The notes beneath the pieces were generated by a model that saw only the letters and a program-made list of their open reading frames with translations, was not told where the DNA came from and did no database searches. From NCBI RefSeq assembly GCF_027158465.1, contig NZ_JAMKYL010000004.1, forward strand, positions 1 through 64,000: 64,000 nucleotides of DNA, read 5' to 3'. Below, piece after piece: positions 1-8,724 of this stretch (its first letter is position 1; each line of letters opens with the position of its first letter). The position numbers and the translations under genes were made by a program. Source of the DNA: Oxalobacter paeniformigenes. GTDB lineage: Bacteria > Pseudomonadota > Gammaproteobacteria > Burkholderiales > Burkholderiaceae_D.

Positions 1-177
1 GAGGCTATAGCTATCGTTTTCGGATCCTTTTTGTACAAGGAGAGTGATGTTTTTAATTGGTTTTATCGGGGAAGCTTTTATTTGAATGGAAAATCATGTG
101 TCGATGATACTGAGATCAATCGATTTATGATGGCAGTTAGTTTTTTACTTGATATGCCAGTGTACACAGATCAGTAA
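1..177 (+). CDS. C-terminal fragment of an unrecognised protein (5' truncated by window)
   Basis: One frame is open from the first base to a TAA at 175-177 and gives 58 residues, ending in MPVYTDQ. The stretch is AT-rich and its residues (many F, Y, D, N) look like an ordinary soluble protein, but I recognise no family. It lies just beyond the 3' end of tRNA-Arg, a common place for accessory DNA, and its base composition differs from the core genes to the right. It could be the end of an island or phage gene, or chance; the short length prevents a firm call. Confidence 0.35.
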   Translation, partial: EAIAIVFGSFLYKESDVFNWFYRGSFYLNGKSCVDDTEINRFMMAVSFLLDMPVYTDQ

Positions 178-382
178 GAAGCATTTGTGAAGTAATTGTG
201 AAAGTCTCCGTTCATGGTTCGCATACAGAACAGGACCCAATGTGTGGATGATGACAGATTGGCTTTCTGCAAGACAATGAATCGGTGTGATTTGCAAGTC
301 TGGATTGACGGTTGTTTGTGTCGCGAAACGGAAATGGAAATGCCGGATTGTTCTTGAAAGGGATGAGTCGTGCGAGAAGAAT
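178..382. other. AT-rich non-coding stretch next to tRNA-Arg
   Basis: No convincing gene is seen between the end of the 5' fragment and the tRNA terminator. A 98-codon minus-strand frame crosses into the tRNA and is therefore not credible. Confidence 0.4.
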
Positions 383-411
383 AAAAAAGGACCAGTATGA
401 ACTGGTCCTTT
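383..411 (-). terminator. Rho-independent terminator of tRNA-Arg
   Basis: A perfect 11-bp stem (386-396 with 401-411, loop 397-400, core GGACCAGT) is followed, reading the minus strand, by a run of T residues. It lies 8 bases after the encoded CCA of the tRNA. Confidence 0.85.
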
Positions 412-418
412 CTGAAAC

Positions 419-495
419 TGGCGCGGCTGGCAGGAATCGAACCCACGACCCCTTGGTTCGTAGCCAAGTACTCTATCCAGCTGAGCTACAGCCGC
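419..495 (-). tRNA. tRNA-Arg (anticodon ACG)
   Basis: The minus strand folds as a complete 77-nt tRNA. The acceptor stem GCGGCTG pairs with CAGCCGC, the D-arm starts GCTCAGCTGG, the anticodon loop is CTACGAA (ACG), the T-arm contains GGTTCGATTCC, and the 3' CCA is encoded at 419-421. The ACG anticodon, normally edited to ICG, reads CGN arginine codons. It stands alone, with its own terminator and a -10-like box upstream. Confidence 0.97.
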
Positions 496-505
496 GAAAG
501 ATTTA

Positions 506-511
506 ATTATA
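506..511 (-). promoter_or_regulatory. -10 box of the tRNA-Arg promoter
   Basis: TATAAT on the minus strand, ten bases upstream of the tRNA 5' end. A -35 hexamer at normal spacing is poor (ATTCTC-like), so only the -10 is claimed. Confidence 0.5.
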
Positions 512-640
512 CCCTATTTTTTGATTTTGAGAATAGTTTTTTTCATTGTCGACGCAAAAAAAGAAAATTTTTTGTATGTTGATTGAAAGAACGGCAGGTA
601 AAATGACGAGGATTGGAAAACGTTTTCGTCGATCTGGATT

Positions 641-2494
641 ATGCGAACATTATTATATGGATGGAATTGTCGGCGCGTTATTTTCGTAGCCTTGTTAGGT
701 TGGTTTGTTGTTACCATGCCTTCATTGGCCGGCCCTGCAGATCAGGATGGCTTGCAGACGGATGGCCAGCTTGTGCCTTCTGTACAGATGCCGCAGGATG
801 TTGTGCCGCAGGTCGGTGATATTGTGGATACAAAGGAACAGGTTGAAGAAAAGTTGCCTCAGACGCGACTTACGAACGATCTGATGTATCAGATTTTAAG
901 TGCGGATATTGCAGAACAGCGTGGTCTCGATATTTATGCTTACGAAACGATGCTGGATGTTGCCAAGGAAACGAAGGATCCGCGTTTGGCAAGACGTGCA
1001 GCCGAAATCGCGGTCAGCCAACGAAAGGCGGAAGAAGCATTGCGTGCTGTTCGTTTGTGGCATCGTTTGGCACCCGAATCACAAGAGGCAGAAAAGTACC
1101 TGTTCGGTTTCCTGGTTCTGGATAACCGACTGGATGAAGTCAAGGAAATCTTTGCATCCAAGTTGGCGGAAACGACTTCCTACGAAAAACGCGTCAGTTT
1201 GTTTTTCCAGCTTCAGCAGGTTTTGGCAGGTACGAAAGACAAGTCAGATGCTTTTGTTGTAATGGAAGATGTACTGACACCCTATCTGAATATGCCTGAA
1301 GCACATGTTTCGCTGGCGATTTCCGCATTGCTGAAAAAAGATTCCGTTCGCGCACAGGATGAGGCAAAAAAAGCGCTGGTATTGAAGCCTGATTCGGAAA
1401 TGGCGGTCCTGACATACGCTCAGGCTGTGTCCAATACCACTGAGGCGTCTTCAATATTGTATGGGTTTCTTGAGAAGTATCCGGAGTCAAGGGAGGTCAG
1501 GACATCGCTTGCACGTTTGCTGGTCGGGCAGAAGATGTATGATCGGGCAAGACATGAGTTCGAGATATTGCTGAAAACGGATCCCAGCGATTTGACGGCC
1601 TTGTATTCGTTGGGGTTGTTAGCAATACAGCAAAACGATTATTCAGCTGCAGAGGGTTATTTTCAGTCATATCTGGAGAATGCCGGCAAATCACAAAAGG
1701 CAACTGAACACAAACAGCCAGAAGGGACACAAGTGATGTTCTTGTTATCGCAGATGGCTGAGGAACAACATCAGTATGACAAGGCACTTCAGTGGCTTTC
1801 GCAAATCACACTTGACGAGGATGATGAAGTTACGCTCGGTGTTGAAATACGCAGGGCATTGATTTATGCGAAAAAGGGTGATATCAAGCGCGCACGTTCG
1901 ATTATTGCCGAACTTGAAAAGGAAAATCCCTATGAGCACGAAAGATTGTTGCTCACGGAAGCCCAGATTTTAAGAGAAGTCGGCAAGTTGCAGGAAGCCA
2001 TGACGGTGTTGAAGGCAGGCTTGGATCAATTTCCTGACAATACCAGTATTCTTTATGATTACGCGTTGACTGCGGAAAATCTTGGGCAATATGAGTTGAT
2101 GGAGGATCTGTTACGGCGGATCATTGCGATCGATTCTCATCATCAGCAGGCTTATAATGCGCTGGGGTATTCACTTGCTGATCGCAATATCCGTCTGGAT
2201 GAAGCTTATGCCCTGATCGAAAAAGCGCATAAACTTGCTCCCGACGATCCGTATATCACTGACAGTATGGGATGGGTCCTGTTTCGACAGGGCAAGCTGG
2301 ACAAGGCGGAACAGTATCTGAGACAGGCTTATGCAATCCGGACGGATAGCGAGATTGCGGTACATCTTGCAGAAGTGTTGTGGGCCAAGGGAGAATGTCA
2401 GGAGGCCAGGGCGTTACTCTGGCAGGTCAGGAAGAAGAATCCGGAAAACAAGTTGTTGCGTGAAACCTTGTCTCGTTTGGGAATCAGATTTTAG
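641..2494 (+). CDS. Exported tetratricopeptide-repeat protein
   Basis: The 617-residue protein begins with two arginines and a hydrophobic stretch (about residues 12-30, ending SLAG), which reads as a Sec signal peptide, so it probably acts in the periplasm. The rest is almost entirely alpha-helical TPR-type repeats, clearest at about 215-340 (ALVLKPDSEMAVLTYAQA, LLKTDPSDLTALYSLGLLA) and 490-600 (AYNALGYSLADR, KLAPDDPYITDSMGWVLFRQ). TPR proteins are protein-protein scaffolds. In related Burkholderiales a similar protein sits before lolB and ispE; here folA follows instead, 30 bases downstream. The partner is unknown. The ATG at 641 has a weak GGA upstream. Confidence 0.85.
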   Translation: MRTLLYGWNCRRVIFVALLGWFVVTMPSLAGPADQDGLQTDGQLVPSVQMPQDVVPQVGDIVDTKEQVEEKLPQTRLTNDLMYQILSADIAEQRGLDIYAYETMLDVAKETKDPRLARRAAEIAVSQRKAEEALRAVRLWHRLAPESQEAEKYLFGFLVLDNRLDEVKEIFASKLAETTSYEKRVSLFFQLQQVLAGTKDKSDAFVVMEDVLTPYLNMPEAHVSLAISALLKKDSVRAQDEAKKALVLKPDSEMAVLTYAQAVSNTTEASSILYGFLEKYPESREVRTSLARLLVGQKMYDRARHEFEILLKTDPSDLTALYSLGLLAIQQNDYSAAEGYFQSYLENAGKSQKATEHKQPEGTQVMFLLSQMAEEQHQYDKALQWLSQITLDEDDEVTLGVEIRRALIYAKKGDIKRARSIIAELEKENPYEHERLLLTEAQILREVGKLQEAMTVLKAGLDQFPDNTSILYDYALTAENLGQYELMEDLLRRIIAIDSHHQQAYNALGYSLADRNIRLDEAYALIEKAHKLAPDDPYITDSMGWVLFRQGKLDKAEQYLRQAYAIRTDSEIAVHLAEVLWAKGECQEARALLWQVRKKNPENKLLRETLSRLGIRF

Positions 2495-2524
2495 TCGGAT
2501 GACTGTATTGCATCGGGGAAATAA

Positions 2525-3013
2525 ATGGAGATAGCACATGTCGTTGCCATGGCGGAAAATCGTGTGATCGGGAAGAACGGTCGCATGCCATGGCATATAC
2601 CTGGTGAACAGAAAATTTTCCGTAATCTGACGGTCGGCAAGGCATTGATTCTCGGACGTAAAACGCATGAGTCGATCGGACGGGTTTTGCCGGACAGGAC
2701 GACGATTATTGTGACGCGCCAGCCTGATTATCACGTAGATGGTGCTTATGTCGTGCACAGTGTACAAGAAGGGCTCGATCTGGCAGGCAGGCTGGGATTC
2801 GATCAAGTCGTCATAGGCGGTGGAGGCGAACTGTTTGCACAGACATTGCAGGCGACAGACAGAATTTATCTGTCTGTCGTACATGCCGTTTTTGAGGGGG
2901 AAACATATTATCCGGAGTTGCCTGACAATATGTTTGCCGAAATATCGCGCAAGGAAATCGATGCATCGATTCCTTATGCTTTCGTGGAGCTCGAAAACGT
3001 CAGCAAACGGTAG
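2525..3013 (+). CDS. folA: Dihydrofolate reductase
   Basis: DHFR reduces dihydrofolate to tetrahydrofolate with NADPH and supplies one-carbon units for thymidylate, purine and methionine synthesis. The 162-residue length is typical. Signatures seen are NRVIGKNGRMPWHIPGEQ (substrate loop, with Glu where E. coli has the catalytic Asp27, as in many bacterial enzymes), LILGRKTHESIGRVLPDR (NADPH binding), VIGGGGELF (GG motif) and the C-terminal strand YAFVELENV. It follows the TPR gene closely on the same strand and may be co-transcribed. It is not adjacent to thyA within this window. Confidence 0.97.
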   Translation: MEIAHVVAMAENRVIGKNGRMPWHIPGEQKIFRNLTVGKALILGRKTHESIGRVLPDRTTIIVTRQPDYHVDGAYVVHSVQEGLDLAGRLGFDQVVIGGGGELFAQTLQATDRIYLSVVHAVFEGETYYPELPDNMFAEISRKEIDASIPYAFVELENVSKR

Positions 3014-3055
3014 GCCAGGGTTCCTTATACGTCTGTTTCATCCTGATGCATTCGT

Positions 3056-3367
3056 TCAGTTGACCTGAAGACTGCTTTTGACGTTTTTGACGCCGTCCAC
3101 TTTCTTGACGACTTCGATGGCACGTTGTATCTGACTGGCCGACGGTACGAAACCACTGAGCAATACTTCTCCATGATATGTTTCGACATGAATGCCGGAA
3201 GAGCTCAGGTCATGAGTATCGAAAAGCGCCGCTTTTACTTTGGTAGTGATGACAGTGTCATCGATATATTCCGATGCACTCTGGTGTTGCCGTGAAGTGG
3301 CGCAACCTGTCAGGCCTGCCAAAAAGATTGCCATGCAGAGAACGGTAATCGGTCTGGAAAGTTTCAT
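3056..3367 (-). CDS. BON-domain lipoprotein
   Basis: This 103-residue protein has a signal peptide ending in the lipobox LTGC (Cys about 22), so it should be lipidated. It is followed by one BON domain (about 35-103): DDTVITTKVKAAL, then VETYHGEVLLSGFV and a closing VVKKVDGVKNVKSSLQV. BON domains are found in OsmY and in channel or secretin-associated proteins and are thought to contact membranes or phospholipid. E. coli OsmY and DolP have two BON domains; this has one. It stands alone on the minus strand, convergent with folA, with 42 bp between the stop codons. A periplasmic envelope-stress role is plausible but inferred. Confidence 0.88.
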   Translation of the reverse strand: MKLSRPITVLCMAIFLAGLTGCATSRQHQSASEYIDDTVITTKVKAALFDTHDLSSSGIHVETYHGEVLLSGFVPSASQIQRAIEVVKKVDGVKNVKSSLQVN

Positions 3368-3902
3368 AAAATCCTCATTGTGTTTGATTGGTTGGTTGTC
3401 GGGGATGGTTTCGTCCGGTTATGGGGTATGGGTGTTGTGCATAATGTATCATCTGTCCAACCGGAACAGTGTTTTGCTTAAACGGACGGTTTTGCCGACT
3501 GTATGACCGTAGTTGAAGCAGATGCCCCGCCGATTGGAGACTTACGATCTGTCAATATGCATATTATCCTTTATTCCGGCAGAAGCATACTGTCAAAGAA
3601 GATACCGTTTCCGGAAACGGTTCGTTTGAGAATGCGCAAAAGCAGCGCATCATGACGAAACGGTATTGTCCCGTGTGAAATGATGTTCGTGAAACCGATC
3701 ATTCATCGCAAGAAAGTGTCTTGTACCGACAGATTATGCTTTCACTGCAGGTTTCCGGAGAGATATCCCGGGCCGGCAATGGCTTTTTTCTTGATGTGCA
3801 AAAACGGAAAGGCATGAAAAGTCTTGTTAAAATAGGGATTGCCGGAAACCTGATGTTTTTCGGTCCATGTCCAACACGCTACATCAACTCTGGAGTGTCT
3901 GA
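3368..3902. other. 535-bp intergenic region without a credible gene
   Basis: It separates the divergent BON lipoprotein and AAA+ ATPase genes and must hold both promoters. The only open frame (61 codons, reading into the ATPase start) looks random. The most regular structure is the 18-bp perfect palindrome at 3604-3621, listed separately. Confidence 0.5.
3604..3621. promoter_or_regulatory. 18-bp perfect palindrome, candidate operator
   Basis: ACCGTTTCCGGAAACGGT is identical to its reverse complement. It lies about 240 bp upstream of the BON gene and 280 bp upstream of the AAA+ gene. It has no loop and no T-run, so a protein-binding site is more likely than a terminator. No regulator can be assigned. 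Confidence 0.35.
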
Positions 3903-5531
3903 ATGAATTATGAAGAATCATCCCGCGGTATTTCCATCACGATTTCAGCAGCGATTGCAAGGGAAGCAAAGGAAAGTTTTGCACATGCCGACTGGGCCAA
4001 GAACATTCCGACCTATCTGCTTTTGAGAGGGGATGACGAGATCACGATTTCATACAATGATCTTGACGATATCGCCAAGGACTGGGTACTGGAAAAGTTG
4101 ACGCAAGGTGGTCATCGTGCCATGGCGGGAACTGTGGCCAGTCTGAGAGCCGCGTCGAAGGATCCTGCCAATATTGTGATTTTCGATTTGATGGTGTTGG
4201 CGCAGGCGTTGGGTGAATATATCAAGCAGGATGCCATCGACGGCTGGTTGTATACCATTGGTGAAGACGGAGAACATTTGCCCTGGCTGGTGACCGATGT
4301 GGCTTATCAGGAAGCATCCAATGCTCCGCCTTGTGTTGCTGTCTATCTGACTGCCAACAGTATTCCGACAAGAAAGGACGATATGATCCGGCCAGCAACC
4401 AGGGTATCGTATTTTTTTGCGGAAGATGTGCAGTTCAAGAAAATTGCCGATGTACTGGCAATGAAGGGATATATGAAAGAATCGCCTGAATTGAAGGCAG
4501 CTTATCAGCAATCCCTGAAAGTGTTTTCTGAAATTTTGCCGAAGATGAACAGCCAGTTCTGGGCAACCGGGAGCGGCATGGAAGTCGATATGGATGAAAG
4601 AACGCATCATCCGGAGAGGGTGGTGTTCGATGCACCATGCCGTGTCATCAATGATGAAGGACTGTTGCACCGGAAATTCTTTACAAGAACCAATTCACCT
4701 TTCTGGGAAAGTTTCGGACTTGATTTCAATGAGATTCCCGTTCATCCGCAGATATTGTGTTTCAATCTGGAAACGCATACCAATATGTGGATTCACGTGG
4801 ATAACCTGAAAGCGTACCAGTATGATGCCTCGCTCCGGGAAAAACTGATCTTGCCGGAAGAACATCGCGATCTGATCGATATCCTGACGCAGGATATGGA
4901 TATCCTGATGGATGATATTGTGGCTGGCAAATCCGGAGGAACCACGATTTTGTGCAAGGGCGCTCCGGGTTTGGGCAAAACCCTGACGGCCGAAGTGTAT
5001 TCTGAAGTTGTCGGAAGACCCTTGTACCGTGTGCATTCGGGACAGCTGGGCGTTATGTCTGAGAATGTCGAAAAGAATCTCGAACGAGTGCTGAAACGTG
5101 CACAGCGATGGGGAGCGGTCATGCTGATCGATGAGGCGGATGTCTATATCCGTCGCCGTGGCAACGATATCGATCATAATGCTGTAGTCGCGTCGTTTCT
5201 GAGAACGCTGGAATATTTTCACGGTTTGCTGTTTTTGACGACCAATCGTGTCGATGATGTGGATGATGCGATTGCATCGCGCTGTATTGCCACGATTCGC
5301 TATTCCGTTCCGAAAAAGGAAGACGCAAAACGTATCTGGAATGTATTGTCCACACAGTTCCAGTTTCCGTTGTCGGAAACGCTGGTAGACAGTCTGGTTG
5401 CACATTTCAGTGGTATTTCCGGTAGAGATATCAAGGAGTTGCTGAAGCTGACGGCCAAGTGGTGCCGTCAGAAGAATGTTGCACCGACGCTGGACGTGTT
5501 CAAGACATGCGCACAGTTCAGGGGAATGTAG
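3903..5531 (+). CDS. AAA+ ATPase with a large uncharacterised N-terminal region
   Basis: The 542-residue protein has a C-terminal AAA+ module. Walker A is GAPGLGKT at about 353-360, Walker B is MLIDEAD at about 407-413, a sensor-1-like LTTNR is at about 443-447, an arginine-finger region (DDAIASRC) follows, and a sensor-2-like GISGRDIKELL comes near 505. The first 330 residues match no domain I can name; their last part (about 275-340) is rich in aromatic and acidic residues and leads directly into the ATPase. There is no signal peptide or membrane segment. The ATPase fold is closest to the FtsH/CDC48 or BCS1-like remodelling clade, but no protease is attached. The gene has its own long upstream region and no operon partner. 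It may be a phage- or island-derived remodeller; that is inference. Confidence 0.8.
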   Translation: MNYEESSRGISITISAAIAREAKESFAHADWAKNIPTYLLLRGDDEITISYNDLDDIAKDWVLEKLTQGGHRAMAGTVASLRAASKDPANIVIFDLMVLAQALGEYIKQDAIDGWLYTIGEDGEHLPWLVTDVAYQEASNAPPCVAVYLTANSIPTRKDDMIRPATRVSYFFAEDVQFKKIADVLAMKGYMKESPELKAAYQQSLKVFSEILPKMNSQFWATGSGMEVDMDERTHHPERVVFDAPCRVINDEGLLHRKFFTRTNSPFWESFGLDFNEIPVHPQILCFNLETHTNMWIHVDNLKAYQYDASLREKLILPEEHRDLIDILTQDMDILMDDIVAGKSGGTTILCKGAPGLGKTLTAEVYSEVVGRPLYRVHSGQLGVMSENVEKNLERVLKRAQRWGAVMLIDEADVYIRRRGNDIDHNAVVASFLRTLEYFHGLLFLTTNRVDDVDDAIASRCIATIRYSVPKKEDAKRIWNVLSTQFQFPLSETLVDSLVAHFSGISGRDIKELLKLTAKWCRQKNVAPTLDVFKTCAQFRGM

Positions 5532-5650
5532 CGGACTTGTTGAGTGTTTATTGCGGAGTATCAAGCAGGCATGCCGGGTGTTTTCTTATTCTGAGCTTGT
5601 TGTGTCACGGCAGGCACACATAACGTGAATTAATTTTTATGGAGCTCATG

Positions 5651-5923
5651 ATGAAAAAAATATCCCATTCCGCACTGTTTGCCGTATTGTCGGTAATGGC
5701 TGGCGTCGCTTTTTCTGCCACCTATTATCCGCCGTCCGAAATTGTGGAAACCACCGATCCGGCAGCAGCGCAGGCCGTTATGCAACAGGCGCAGGAAATC
5801 CGGACGCAGGAATCCGGATCGGTGCCTCCCGCCAAACAGAAAGTGAAAAAGAGCAAACAAGGCAAGAAAAAAGCTGCAGCCAGACAGATGCAGCAGGATA
5901 TGGATGATATGTCCGGCGAGTGA
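5651..5923 (+). CDS. Small lysine-rich exported protein
   Basis: About 90 residues. A signal peptide (MKKISHSALFAVLSVMAGVAFSA) is followed by a mature part of about 67 residues with a Lys/Gln/Ala-rich centre (KQKVKKSKQGKKKAAAR) and an acidic end (DDMDDMSGE). I recognise no family. The start at 5651 is chosen because GGAG at 5641-5644 lies six bases before it; ATGs at 5639 and 5648 are too close to that site. The gene lies 119 bp after the AAA+ ATPase on the same strand and is closed by a strong terminator, so it may be an independent small transcript. Confidence 0.6.
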   Translation: MKKISHSALFAVLSVMAGVAFSATYYPPSEIVETTDPAAAQAVMQQAQEIRTQESGSVPPAKQKVKKSKQGKKKAAARQMQQDMDDMSGE

Positions 5924-6027
5924 TTGTGTTGCATGAGGGTGGCAAGGCATGAATCGGAAGGCGGGTGTCGAGGATACTTGCCATAGCAGGACAGAATGAA
6001 CCGGCTGCTTTTTCAAAATATCGGATG

Positions 6028-6060
6028 TGGCTTCAGGCAAACGCCTGAAGCCATTTTTTT
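6028..6060 (+). terminator. Rho-independent terminator after the small exported protein
   Basis: A stem GGCTTCAGGC / GCCTGAAGCC with loop AAAC is followed by seven T residues that run into the pepA stop codon on the opposite strand. The T-run favours the plus strand. Confidence 0.85.
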
Positions 6061-7555
6061 ACTGTTCCCGCATGAACAGGTATGCACACAATAACGGGAC
6101 CGGACGACCAGTTGCGCCTTTGGCGGATCCGCTTTTCCATGCTGTGCCGGCAATGTCCAGATGTGCCCAGGTGTATTTGCGTGTAAACCGTTCCAGAAAA
6201 CAGGCTGCAGTGATGGAGCCCGCCGGCTTTCCACCGATATTGGCCATGTCGGCGAAATTCGATTTCAGCTGTTCCTGATAGGCGTCTTCGATCGGAAGAC
6301 GCCAGACAGGATCGTTGAATTGTCGTGCAGCGGCAATTAAATCGTCGGCTAGTTTGTCGTGTGCTTCATCATGCCGCGTGAACAGGCCACTGTTGATGTG
6401 TCCCAGTGCGACGATACATGCGCCGGTCAGCGTGGCGATATCGATCACGACAGCAGGATTGAATTTTTCCGCATAGGTCAATGCATCGCACAGGATGAGG
6501 CGACCTTCGGCATCGGTATTGAGAATCTCAATCGTTTGACCGGACATGGATGTCACGATATCGCCCGGTTTGTTGGCATGTCCGGACGGAAGATTTTCAC
6601 ATGCGGGAATGATACCGATGATGTTTTGCCGTAATCCGAGTTCACCGATTGCCTTGAATGTCCCGAGAACGGCTGCAGCGCCACACATATCGAATTTCAT
6701 TTCGTCCATGCCTGCGCCGGGTTTGAGCGAAATGCCGCCGGAATCGAACGTGATACCCTTGCCGACCAGAACGACAGGCAAATCCTTGGAATTGCCGTGC
6801 ATATGCTTGAGAACAATGAACTTGGGTGGTTCGTCGCTTCCCTTGGCGACTGAGAGGAAACTGCCCATTTTCAGTGATTCAATCTGTTTTTTGTCGAGAA
6901 TTTCAAGCTCGAACTTGTAGGTCTGCGACAGATCACGAGCTTGCTTGGCAAGATACGATGGTGTGCAGATATTGGCAGGCAGGTTACCCAGATTGCGGGC
7001 CAGTGTCATGCCAGCCATGACGGCTTCGGCACGGCGCAGCGCTTCTGTTGCCGTGGCTTCCTGTTCCGAAGGGATGTAAAATGACACCTTCCGGAGTGTT
7101 GCGGGTGGTTCTTGCGTACTTTTCAGTGCATCGCTGCGGTAAAACTGGGTGTGCAGTTCAGCAAGGATGTTGTAAATCGACCAGGACACGTCGCGACTGG
7201 ATACCAGGTCAAGCGGCAATGCCAAGAGCATGTCGCCGACATTGAGCGGTTTGACGGTTTTGATCGCTGTATCGATAGCTTGTCTGAAATCTTTTTCAGC
7301 GGTCGGCTTTTTGCCGAGTCCCAGCAAAAGCAATCGTTTTGCTGCGATTTTTTCAGGAAAACCGACAAGCAGTGCAGAACCCGCCTTGCCGCTGATATCG
7401 CCGCTTTCCAGTGCGCGTGTAATGACACCGTTCGTGTCAAGTGCAATGGCAGCGTCGGTCAGCTTGTGGTCATCGTATATGCCGATAACGATACAGTCGG
7501 TATCGATCATGTCCAGAGAGTTTTTTTTGTCAGCTGTTTTTATGCTAAAGTCCAT
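6059..7555 (-). CDS. pepA: Leucyl (cytosol) aminopeptidase PepA
   Basis: PepA is a hexameric M17 aminopeptidase that removes N-terminal Leu and other residues using two divalent metals; in E. coli it also binds DNA at cer and carAB. The metal and catalytic region is present: VGKGITFDSGGISLKPGAGMDEMKFDMCGAA and the M17 signature NTDAEGRLIL (about 344-353). The start at 7555 (MDFSIK) gives 498 residues, close to the 503 of E. coli, and is preceded by GGAGG. An upstream ATG at 7579 overlaps a minus-strand TATAAT and would lie before the likely transcription start. Divergence from lptF is conserved in proteobacteria; only 35 bp separate the two. Confidence 0.95.
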   Translation of the reverse strand: MDFSIKTADKKNSLDMIDTDCIVIGIYDDHKLTDAAIALDTNGVITRALESGDISGKAGSALLVGFPEKIAAKRLLLLGLGKKPTAEKDFRQAIDTAIKTVKPLNVGDMLLALPLDLVSSRDVSWSIYNILAELHTQFYRSDALKSTQEPPATLRKVSFYIPSEQEATATEALRRAEAVMAGMTLARNLGNLPANICTPSYLAKQARDLSQTYKFELEILDKKQIESLKMGSFLSVAKGSDEPPKFIVLKHMHGNSKDLPVVLVGKGITFDSGGISLKPGAGMDEMKFDMCGAAAVLGTFKAIGELGLRQNIIGIIPACENLPSGHANKPGDIVTSMSGQTIEILNTDAEGRLILCDALTYAEKFNPAVVIDIATLTGACIVALGHINSGLFTRHDEAHDKLADDLIAAARQFNDPVWRLPIEDAYQEQLKSNFADMANIGGKPAGSITAACFLERFTRKYTWAHLDIAGTAWKSGSAKGATGRPVPLLCAYLFMREQ

Positions 7556-7577
7556 TTTTTGAAATCCTCCATGCTCC

Positions 7578-7583
7578 ATTATA
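7578..7583 (-). promoter_or_regulatory. -10 box for pepA
   Basis: Minus-strand TATAAT between pepA and lptF. No good -35 is visible at 16-18 bp. It argues for translation from 7555 and means that the pepA promoter extends into lptF. Confidence 0.4.
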
Positions 7584-7590
7584 ACTTCTC

Positions 7591-8724
7591 ATGATTTTCC
7601 AACGTGCGCTTAAACGTGAGCTGTTCAGTACGGCAGGCGGCGTATTTTTGACATTGTTCACAATTACCATCACGATGATGCTGATTCGCATACTGGGACA
7701 GGCTGCGAAGGGAAGAGTTGCATCGGAAGATGTGATTGCGTTGATCGGTTTCACCGCTTTGAACTACATGCCGATCATCCTGATTCTGACAGGATTTGTT
7801 GCGGTATTGCTGGTTGTGACGAGAAGTTATCAGGATTCCGAAATGGTCGTCTGGTTCGCATCCGGACAGAGCTTGACGAAATGGTTACGGCCAGTACTGG
7901 AATTCGCATTGCCCATCGTGGTGCTGGTCGCGTTGCTGGGGTTCGTCGCGACACCATGGGCCTATCGGCAAAGCGCCGAATTCCGGGAAAGGTTTGAAAA
8001 ACGTGAGGATATCGCCAGAATTTCTCCGGGAAAATTCCAGGAATCTGCAGCGGCACAAAGAGTTTTTTTCGTCGAAAAAATGTCTGACGATCTGAGTACG
8101 GTCGGAAACGTTTTCATCAACTCGATCAAAAACGGCGAAGTGATTACGGTGGTTTCGCAACACGGAACGATCGAAACGAATGATCAGGGTGAAAAATTCG
8201 TAGTGCTGGAAGATGGGGTGCGCTATGACGAAACGTTGGATCATTCAGATTTCCGCATCATGGAATTCGAGAAATATACCGCGTATATCGCCCCGAAAGG
8301 CGATGTTACCGTATCGGACGGATCGACGCGTTCCATGACGACGCTGGAGCTGTTGGAGGATACGAACAGCAAAAAACAGGGTGAGCTGGTATGGCGTATC
8401 GGTTTGCCGTTCATGTCGGTATTGCTTATGTTGCTGGCGATCCCGTTGGGATTCGTCAATCCGAGAGCCGGACGCTCTTTCAATTTGATCGTTGCGGTAT
8501 TGCTGTACATGACGTACAGCAATCTATCGAGTTTCATGCAGGCTTATGTAGGGCAAAACAAACTGGCTTTTGGCCTGGGATGGTGGCCGTTGCATCTGGT
8601 GGTGGCACTGATCGTCGTCATGCTGTTCGCACTGCGTCTGGGAGTCAATAGCCGGTATCATCCCTATGCATTGCTGGCTGCCATCAAACACCGACGTTTG
8701 CAGGCGAAAGGGAAACGGTCATGA
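7591..8724 (+). CDS. lptF: Lipopolysaccharide export permease LptF
   Basis: LptF is one of two inner-membrane permease subunits of the LptB2FG ABC transporter, which extracts lipopolysaccharide and passes it to LptC. The 377-residue protein has the YjgP/YjgQ pattern. It starts MIFQRALKRELFSTAGGVF, with transmembrane segments near residues 15-35, 55-75 and 100-125. A periplasmic beta-jellyroll domain follows (about 130-265), then three more helices (about 270-360). The next gene, lptG, overlaps by four bases (ATGA), indicating translational coupling. Confidence 0.95.
   Translation: MIFQRALKRELFSTAGGVFLTLFTITITMMLIRILGQAAKGRVASEDVIALIGFTALNYMPIILILTGFVAVLLVVTRSYQDSEMVVWFASGQSLTKWLRPVLEFALPIVVLVALLGFVATPWAYRQSAEFRERFEKREDIARISPGKFQESAAAQRVFFVEKMSDDLSTVGNVFINSIKNGEVITVVSQHGTIETNDQGEKFVVLEDGVRYDETLDHSDFRIMEFEKYTAYIAPKGDVTVSDGSTRSMTTLELLEDTNSKKQGELVWRIGLPFMSVLLMLLAIPLGFVNPRAGRSFNLIVAVLLYMTYSNLSSFMQAYVGQNKLAFGLGWWPLHLVVALIVVMLFALRLGVNSRYHPYALLAAIKHRRLQAKGKRS

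Noticed and set aside
3721..3906. 61-codon open frame running into the AAA+ start
   Set aside because: It has no ribosome site, no motif and random composition.
4695..5564. 289-codon minus-strand open frame
   Set aside because: It is antisense to the AAA+ ATPase, and the protein looks random.
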